Source of the DNA: Euglena gracilis | Lineage: Eukaryota; Euglenida; Euglenophyceae; Euglenales | NCBI GenBank assembly: GCA_039621445.1 | Contig: CP154957.1 | Location: forward strand, 30,719,778-30,783,777 | DNA: 64,000 bases | Direction of reading: 5' to 3' | The notes under the pieces: generated by a model | What the model was told of the DNA's origin: nothing | Seen by the model: the letters and a program-made list of their open reading frames with translations, nothing else | Databases searched by the model: none | Shown here: in pieces, positions 57,378 through 64,000 of the stretch | How positions within the stretch are numbered: position 1 is the stretch's first letter | How the letters are laid out: each line of letters begins with the position of its first letter | Translations under genes and position numbers: made by a program

Positions 57378-57562
57378 ATGGCCGCGCCTGCTGACTGCGG
57401 CGCGGCGGCCCCGGCCCTGGTGGCCGCGGTGCTGGCGGAGCGAATCCACGCCCCGCTGGCGGCCCTCCTCGCCGCGGTGCGGTGGCTGCAGATGCAGGTC
57501 GATCCGCCGGCGTGCCCGCCCCCCGTAGTGGACGGCCTCGCGGAGATCGCCGCCCTCGCCTA
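57378..57562 (+). CDS. Truncated duplicate of the 59,831 first exon
   Basis: Starts MAAPADCGAAAPALVAAVLA as at 59,831 and is cut by the N gap after the EIAALA residues. Almost certainly the same genomic exon represented twice. Confidence 0.7.
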
Positions 57563-57575
57563 NNNNNNNNNNNNN
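57563..57575. other. Assembly gap (13 N)
   Basis: Run of n separating two near-identical 2.45-kb sequences; length probably arbitrary. Confidence 1.
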
Positions 57576-60015
57576 ATGGATGGAACGTGGAGCCATTTGG
57601 TATATTCAACTGAAAACCCAGCAAATGTGTACCATAGGACTGAGAGGGACTGCTCTGCCAAAAGATCCGTCTCCCTCTTCTCTCCCAGTTTGCCAGATGG
57701 CCGGTGCATTGAGGGAACAGATACACAAGGACAAAGTCTTTTTTTGTGTGAAAGGCTGCTCTTATCTTCCAATACTTTTTTTGGTGTGTTCTTGTACCTT
57801 TTCAGGTTGCGGAAGCATCCAGGGAGCCACCAGCCCTCCAGTCCATAACCCTCCCTAGGTTAGGATCGGGGTGATATTCCAACATTTCATCAGGACGCTG
57901 TGAGATGGTTTGCTTGGGACCGTCAGCCATACTGCCCGCGCATCTGTCTTTGCATAGGGGGAGGGGTGCAGTATTTCCGGTTTTTCCCTTGGATTTGGGA
58001 CGAGAAGGAAGGAGCACTGGAGACTCAGAGCAGTTGGCTGACTCTGAGGGAACAAGGCACGGAGTTGTACATGGTGTTTTGATGAAGCTGCTTTAGGGGA
58101 CGCCATCATGTTTTTCAGTGAAAACACATGGAAATCTGAAAGGGGCCTTATTCTTAGTTATTGACAAGTGGTAAAAGACCACATTTTTTTTTCTGTGCAC
58201 CAGCACGGGTTCCCAAATCCTCGTGAAATACAGGCCTCTGTTCCTGTTTTTCAAACTGTTGAAACCAGTCGTGGACCCCCGGGGGTGGGAGGGGGGGGCT
58301 AGGGTGGGTGGGTAAGGCCGAGCACCCCCCCCCCCCGGGGGGGTCCCCCCGGAGGGGGGTGGGATACACTTTTCGGCGCCGCAGGCGCCGAAAAATTCTA
58401 TTTTTAGCACTTTTCGTGATTTTCCGGCCATTTTTTTGTGGGTCCCCGGGACCCCTCCCCCCCGGGGGCCCCCCCAGGGGGTGGGTGGGTGGGGGGGACC
58501 CCCCCCCCCGGCCTTAAAAAAACCCCTGGTTGAAACCTCTGTGGAAGATATTTCCAAAACAGACTTTTTTCGGCTTCTCCTGCACAGACATCTGGACCAG
58601 AGATGGTGCAAGGAAGAAAATGCAAGGTTCACTGGGTTGGAAGGTTGGAGGTTCCGCAGGATGGTGGAACATTACCGGCGCTTTCAGAGTGACAGAGTGA
58701 CCGAGTGGTGAGCGAAGTATTTTGAGCGCTCACCACTGGACAGCGGGAAACAGCTGTGGGAGCCAGGGGTGGTTGGCGTTTATTGGGCCCCCTTTTTCAG
58801 GTTTGTTTAGAGGAAGGAAGATTGCGCCTCAAGTTTTCCGTCAAAAACAAGGGTGCATCTCCATTTCTTGGGACGGCTAAATAGCGCAATTGCTCAAGGA
58901 AGTTGGTGTGCCGATTTTTTTCCTGTTTGCTTTTTGAGGCTGATTCTTGCTTGTGCTGCAGGAATTATTACAGGAAACAAAGCTGCTCGGAAAAATTGTC
59001 CGTCTGCTGGCAGGATCCCCTTTTGGACACCACAGTGAGAACAGCGTTCGGGCAAAGCATGGTGGGCAATAATTGGAAATAACAGGTACCCTTGTTTTCA
59101 CTGGGATGTGGAGCACGTAGAGCAATGCCTTATCCTCTGTGTATGGGAACGCGGAAATGGAGATTTGGAAATCAATTAGCACAATTGCTCAAGCGGTTTG
59201 AATTGCAGTTATTTGTGCAATTACACAAGTCACTTTTAAGTTTTTGGTTGCGTAATTGCACTTAAAGTTTAAATCTCAATAATTTTTGCAATCGCGCAAC
59301 TCACTTCAAGTCACTTCTAGGCTTTTGTTTGTACGATTGGTCAAGTCACTCTGTCATCTCAACATTCGTACATCCTCGCTGGCAGCCTTTTTTGATGTTT
59401 TGCCTGATTTCACTAGAGTTGATCGTTTGCTTCCTAGAAATACATGATAATAGGGTGTCAGCTATTTGCAAAATCCCATTTTGTCAGGCTGTGAGCAACG
59501 ATATTCCACCTCCTGTTTGGTGGATGCATTGAAGATGTGCAACAAGGAATAAAAGGCCTGAGAGGAGAATGTAACCCCCCCCCCCTAATAGAAGCACGAG
59601 TGCGCTTACAGCGGACCGCCGTCTCCGGTGGCGAGGGTGCGCTTCTATTTGGACCCCACCTGTGCGATTTTTGTTGATTTCCTTTAGAAATCCCATCAAA
59701 ATGGGGGGTGCGCTTGTAGCGGACCGCCACCTTCGGTAAAACATTGAATGAACCCCACCTGTTCTGTTGTCGGCCCCTCCAGCCAGGGTCCGGGGGTGGT
59801 TTGCCCCGTTTTGTCGTCCCAGCACGGCGCATGGCCGCGCCTGCTGACTGCGGCGCGGCGGCCCCGGCCCTGGTGGCCGCGGTGCTGGCGGAGCGAATCC
59901 ACGCCCCGCTGGCGGCCCTCCTCGCCGCGGTGCGGTGGCTGCAGATGCAGGTCGATCCGCCGGCGTGCCCGCCCCCCGTAGTGGACGGCCTCGCGGAGAT
60001 CGCCGCCCTCGCCTA
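57576..60015. repeat. Second copy of the 2.45-kb duplication, begins at the N gap
   Basis: Begins immediately after the gap at the position equivalent to 55,104. It ends at the position where copy 1 meets the gap, and real sequence then continues. The copy of the hAT-like element seen upstream at 53.5-55.1 kb is not present before it. Confidence 0.95.
58266..58528. mobile_element. Second copy of the 55.8-kb MITE
   Basis: Same GTTGAAAC duplications (58,258-58,265 and 58,529-58,536). It is 263 bp against 279 bp, with most differences in the C/G tracts. Confidence 0.85.
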
Positions 60016-60269
60016 CGCAGCGCTGCACGGGGTGCGGGACCTGCGCGTGTATTGCGACCCGGCCGCCCTCGCCCCGCCGATCGAGACCCCGTTCCGCCTG
60101 ATCAGAGCCGGCCCATACCACTGATGGTGCCCACGCACATTTGTCGGCTGCCAGGGTGGATGGTTGCACCTTCGGGTGCAACCATCCACCCTTGGGTCCC
60201 AACCGTAGCTGTTGGTTTGTTTGTGTTAGTGTCCTGGTGTGTTGTGTTTATGCCACTGTGCTTTAACAA

Positions 60270-60300
<31 letters not shown>

Positions 60301-63300
60301 CATGCGAGATGGATGGGTGCTTGATTTTGGGAGGTCCATTGCGTGTGCATTCAGACCCCCAGCGTACTCCATCCAACTGGCCTGCTCTGGCCACACACAA
60401 GATCCTGGATGGCGCCAAGGATTTGGCCCTCTCCGAGCACCACCAGACACAATTCTCGGTCAAGGTCGAAGTTTCAGAGGTGTGGAATAGCAGGAACGCG
60501 TGACAGTTGTGGCTTGCAGGCAGAAGCGGGGGGGGGGGCAGAATACCAAAATGTTTGTTTCAGGGGAGGATTGATAACCGCATTTTCCCTGCAATTTCTG
60601 CAATTTTTTCCGCAGTTTTTTTCCAAATTTTTTCGCAAAGGTTTTTTTTGTTCCAAACGTTCAAAGAATGGCGGGAACTCATTTCGCCTTCCTTTCAGGT
60701 TCTTTTTTTCCAAAGCTTGCCAAATTTTACGAATTTTGGCAAAATTTGGCAATTTCTTGGGCTTTCTAAGGTTGTTTCCCAATTTCTGCTGGGAAATAGT
60801 TTCAACTAAGAAAAATTCTGTCTCCTGGACCTTTTTTTTTTACCTGAGACGAAACTTTTCGTCATTTTTTGTCATTTTTTTGGGGTTTCAACCAACAAAT
60901 TCTATATGTTAAAAAAGTGTGAATTACAGCTCAAATCATTCACCAACGTTGCAAAGTGAAAAAAAATCCCGAATTATTTTCTAAATCCCCTCCAATAGAA
61001 GTGTACACATTCCCAAAACATAATTTATGCAATTTCCGCATTTTCCCCGCAATTTCCACAATTTTCCGGATTTTTTTCCCTAAAGCCTCTGATATCAATT
61101 TCCTCATTTTTTTGTGTTCTTTTTTTTCCTGATTACTTTCAGCTTCTGCTGGCAAATGTTTTCGAACAAGGAACATGTCATGTTTTTTCCAGAGTTTTTT
61201 CAGAGACATGTCTTAGAATTATGAAAATCATGGTTTTTTTGGACTTTTGTTGCTCCCCCCAAACCCCAGTTTTTTTTGAAGCAAGGGTCAAAATGGACAA
61301 AGCCTTTTGGTGGGGGTTACCTCAAATTCTTGGCTCAAAATTGGCTGGATTTAAATTTTGGCCTTTTCACCCAGTTTCAGTTGCATTTGGCATAAGAGAT
61401 GAAACTTTATTTGCAGAAAATTCCGAGAACTCGGGTTCGAATTTGAATCCTTGAGGACCTGGGGTGGCAGCTGGGGCTGGGGGGCGGAGCTGCTGGGTGG
61501 ACCACCCCTGGGGGGGGGGTCAACTGGGGGGAGGGTGTCCAGCCAGACCGACCTGGTACCTGGACTGGTGTTTGGCAGTTTGGCCGAAAATGTCTTCCAA
61601 GTCCTTTGGTTTCCTGCTCAGGACATGGAAGTGATGGGTGATTTATCCCGGCTGCAGCACCTGTTGAGCACCCTGTTGAACTTGGCCCACAGGCAGGTGG
61701 TGACGGATTCCTCATTGTGCGTGTGCTGGGGGGCTCACTCTTGGGTTTGTAACCACCGATATGTGTGTGCCGCACAAGTGTGTGCATATCTTTGGCGGGG
61801 GACTGCGGGTGTTGTGTTGTGCAACTGTGTTTCAGGCTGACAGGTGGAGCATGGGCAGGGTGGCGCGCGCCAACTCTCCCTTCGGCACCGCACGTCACCG
61901 CCTGGCAGAGCCCGGCACGGCGTGGGCCCCATCCACATGGCCGCCGCGCTGGAGGACCTGCGGGACGCCGGAACCCACACCGCCGCCCGCATCCGTTTCA
62001 CTGTCACCCGCGGTGCCGGGGACGACGACGTTCTGTCCGTCCTTGGGCGAGAGGTGTGCCCCCCCTCAGTTGCACTTAGGCTTCTTGTCTGTTTATGGCT
62101 GGCGCTAACTTCGCTTCTGGCCCAGTTTGCTGTGTGCTGAGTGTGCCCCCTCCCGGCAAGCTGTGGGCCGGCGTCCTTCCAGCGGGTGCTCGCTTCTTGG
62201 GCGTCGCTCGCTCCCTGCCTTGTCCTCCCCCAAACCCACCGGCCACCGGCCACCGCCAACCGCAGGGAACCCCCACTTTTGAGCCATTAGCCCTGGCGGT
62301 GGCCCACCGCCTCTGCCGGGACCAGGCTTCTGCTTCAGGGTTCAGAGAATCCCCCTGGGGCTGGGGAGGGGGACAAAATTGGCCAAAAAATAAAAACACA
62401 TTAAAACACCCATTTCCACCTCGGCGTTCAGCACCGAAGGAGGAGGAGGTCTAGGGAGTGGCTGTTTTTCAGTGGATAGTGAAATGGCCAGGCTGGTGGA
62501 CCCCTCCCCCGGGTCCTTAAGCAAAAGCCTTGGCGAGAGTTGGACAGCGAGTTGGAGGCGACGCCCAACGGCCACTGCCTCGCCCTGTGGCTGCCCGCCC
62601 TCCCCGCCGCATGCCCCGCCCAGGCAAGGACAGCCACCGGATCCCACCGGATCCCACCGGAGACCGAAAACCGGGGATGACTGTCCTTGCCTGGCCCCGC
62701 CGGACTCACCACCAAGTCCATCCTGGTGCTGGACCCGGCCCCCGCCGCGGAGTCGTACCTCGTCCAGCTCTGCCGGCTGCTTGGGCTGCAGGTCCTTCCC
62801 CGTCGTTGCCACCCTGTTGGGAGGGCTGTGGACGTTTCACGACAGCTGTGACGGGGAGGGCCAACGTGTTGCTGCATGCTGCGGGGCTGGGTGCAGGGTC
62901 CCACACAAATGACATCCGGATCTGCATCAAAGGAGGGTGTTGGGTTCACTTTGAATGGTTTTTTCCTGTGCAGTAGTTGTTGGCGCCCTTCTCCCTGCTG
63001 AGACCTTTCTGGGCCCATCTCCACCCGCATATGTTTCAAAGTGGAGAGGGGCAGGGGGCAAGGATAGAGGCAGGGATTGTCTTTTCGACTCACCTCAATT
63101 TTTACCTTGGGCCTTCCTAATGGGTTATGAATTGATTTTATCAATTTTTTTTGTTTATGGACCGCTGGATTGGGGGGGCTGAAGATCACTAGTTTGCCTA
63201 CAGCAAACAAAAATATCTTCAGCGCAGTGAAACATTCACATCCCAGTGAACCAGGTCAGACATGCCTCAGAACCATACCTAGTTTGATTGCCTTCGTCCC

Positions 63301-63572
63301 AAAAGCACGTCATTTTCAAAGTCGGCTCTCCCCCTCACACCGAGCCATCCCAGTCCCCCCCCCCCCCTGCGTGAAAACCGCCCCACTGTGCTGTGTCGGG
63401 CCGCGCAGGTCACCGCCGCCGCCGCCGCCGCCCCCGCCCCGCCGGCCGGCCCCCCATACGATGCGATGCTGTGCACCGCAGCTGCCGTCACCGGCGTTGC
63501 CTGCCCCACCACCCTGCCGCCCTTCCCCCCAGCCATCCCCTGGGCCCTCGTGGGCCCCCCAGATGACGTGGA
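59831..63572 (+). CDS. Unidentified multi-exon protein (GC-rich exons)
   Basis: Exons 59,831-60,031 (ATG, MAAPADCGAAAPALVAAVLA), 60,363-60,479, 61,622-61,696, 61,844-62,053, 62,266-62,325, 62,528-62,791 and from 63,409 all begin and end in phase 0. Donors are mostly GTGCGG, GTGTGG and GTGTGC. Readable stretches include ILDGAKDLALSEHHQTQFSV, VMGDLSRLQHLLSTLLNLAH, HMAAALEDLRDAGTHTAARI and ILVLDPAPAAESYLVQLCRL, an alpha-helical, soluble-looking protein. I recognise no family. Two features break the exon around 62.3-62.7 kb: a CAGG-ended insert spliced with a GC donor, and a 73-bp MITE. The C-terminus is probably beyond the window or past 63,572. Confidence 0.55.
60270..60293. repeat. (GT)n microsatellite
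   Basis: Twelve GT units in the first intron of the unidentified gene. Confidence 0.9.
62068..62150. repeat. Dispersed intronic block shared with 30,273-30,357
   Basis: Same orientation and same placement, just inside the donor GTGTGCC at 62,054, as the copy in the helicase intron beginning 30,253. Confidence 0.75.
62323..62532. mobile_element. CAGG-ended insert acting as a GC-AG intron
   Basis: The left end CAGGCTTCTGCTTCAGGG and the inverted right end CCTTAAGCAAAAGCCTTG pair imperfectly and match the CAGG..TTTNNTTAAGGACCC end consensus of this window. Splicing CAG/GC (62,325/62,326) to AAAAG/CC (62,527/62,528) joins VAHRLCRDQ to PWRELDSELEA in frame. No convincing target-site duplication remains. 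Confidence 0.5.
62621..62693. mobile_element. 73-bp mini-MITE in an exon, perfect 8-bp TSD
   Basis: TIRs CAGGCAAGGACAG and CTGTCCTTGCCTG (13 bp, perfect) are flanked by GCCCCGCC at 62,613-62,620 and 62,694-62,701. Inside, GGATCCCACC is repeated. Removing the element and one duplication restores LPALPAACPAGLTTKSILVL in frame; retained, the frame reaches TGA within the element. Confidence 0.9.
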
Positions 63573-64000
63573 GGCCAGGCCATTGCTTTTCTTGGTTTGC
63601 TTCGCCTGGTTTTGTCTGCAGTTTTCAACTTTTCTCGCATATGAACAGACCCTGACAACCGTTTTCCAATATCATGAGAACTCCCTTTCCGCATTGACGT
63701 CGCCAAAGTCCTTGTTGGCCTCCTTGTTGTCCAGCAATGCATTTTTTTGCACGTCCATACGTGTCGTCGACGACCACCGAGCAGTCAACACTTGGTGGAT
63801 CTGTGAGCCCAATCAAATCGATCCCCATTGCACTGCAGAGAAGGGCCCCTGGTGCCCCTCTCTTTGCCTCCCTGTCCCCCCCCCCCGCAATCTCCATCTC
63901 TTCACCTTATGGCAACCACTGCATTTGGATCTGTGGCAAGTCTGCCGCCATTGAGCAAGTCAAACGTCAATGGACATGCACCCGGGGAACCCTCTGTGGG

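Larger units (their letters stand above)
55104..57562. repeat. First copy of a 2.45-kb direct duplication, ends at the N gap
   Basis: Matches 57,576-60,015 almost base for base, starting at ATGGATGGAACG in both. Differences are mostly in homopolymers and in the MITE. This copy stops exactly at the run of Ns. Confidence 0.95.

Noticed and set aside
57576-60015. Genuine tandem gene duplication
   Set aside because: The duplicate boundary coincides exactly with an N gap and divergence is mostly in homopolymers, pointing to an unmerged overlap.

Overview
This is nuclear DNA of an intron-rich eukaryote, probably a unicellular alga or other protist. Short GC-rich exons with G/C-ending codons sit among long introns and spacers full of C/G homopolymers, hairpins, simple repeats and small mobile elements. 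The genes I can read are all on the + strand: they are exon fragments that join in phase, mostly at GT-AG borders with an unusual GTGYG-type donor. I cannot place the organism more closely. No rRNA, tRNA, CRISPR array or prokaryotic operon was seen.

Layout. Positions 1-11,300 hold repeats only: word-plus-homopolymer cassettes, CCTAATTT arrays and a TIR element. 11.3-18.4 kb holds a rhodanese-domain gene whose largest intron carries an inverted copy of the 4.7-6.7 kb repeat block. 18.5-22.7 kb holds an R3H-domain gene. 24.6-43.8 kb holds a DExH-box RNA helicase in about 20 exons. Its introns contain a 2.96-kb TIR transposon, several CAGG-ended MITE-like elements and long microsatellites. 45.1-53.0 kb holds an RRM/SURP/CID protein of the SR140/CHERP splicing-factor type. 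53.5-55.1 kb is a hAT-like element with a BED-type zinc-finger gene. 55.1-60.0 kb is a 2.45-kb sequence present twice either side of an N gap, probably an assembly artefact. 59.8-63.6 kb holds an unrecognised GC-rich gene. Three of the recognisable genes encode RNA-binding or RNA-remodelling proteins.

The most unusual signal is a set of small TIR elements with CAGG...CCTG ends and target-site duplications of about 8 bp. Several sit inside reading frames. Removing exactly one element plus one duplication restores the frame at 33,687-33,953 (helicase), 55,789-56,083 and 62,613-62,701. At least the first has no GT-AG border at the position that would restore the protein. These could be introner-type elements, unconventional introns, precisely eliminated DNA or recent insertions. 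A second odd signal is that C/G-tract cassettes carry locus-specific short words. In two cassettes with the same backbone (1,565 and 2,541) every copy of the word differs in the same way.
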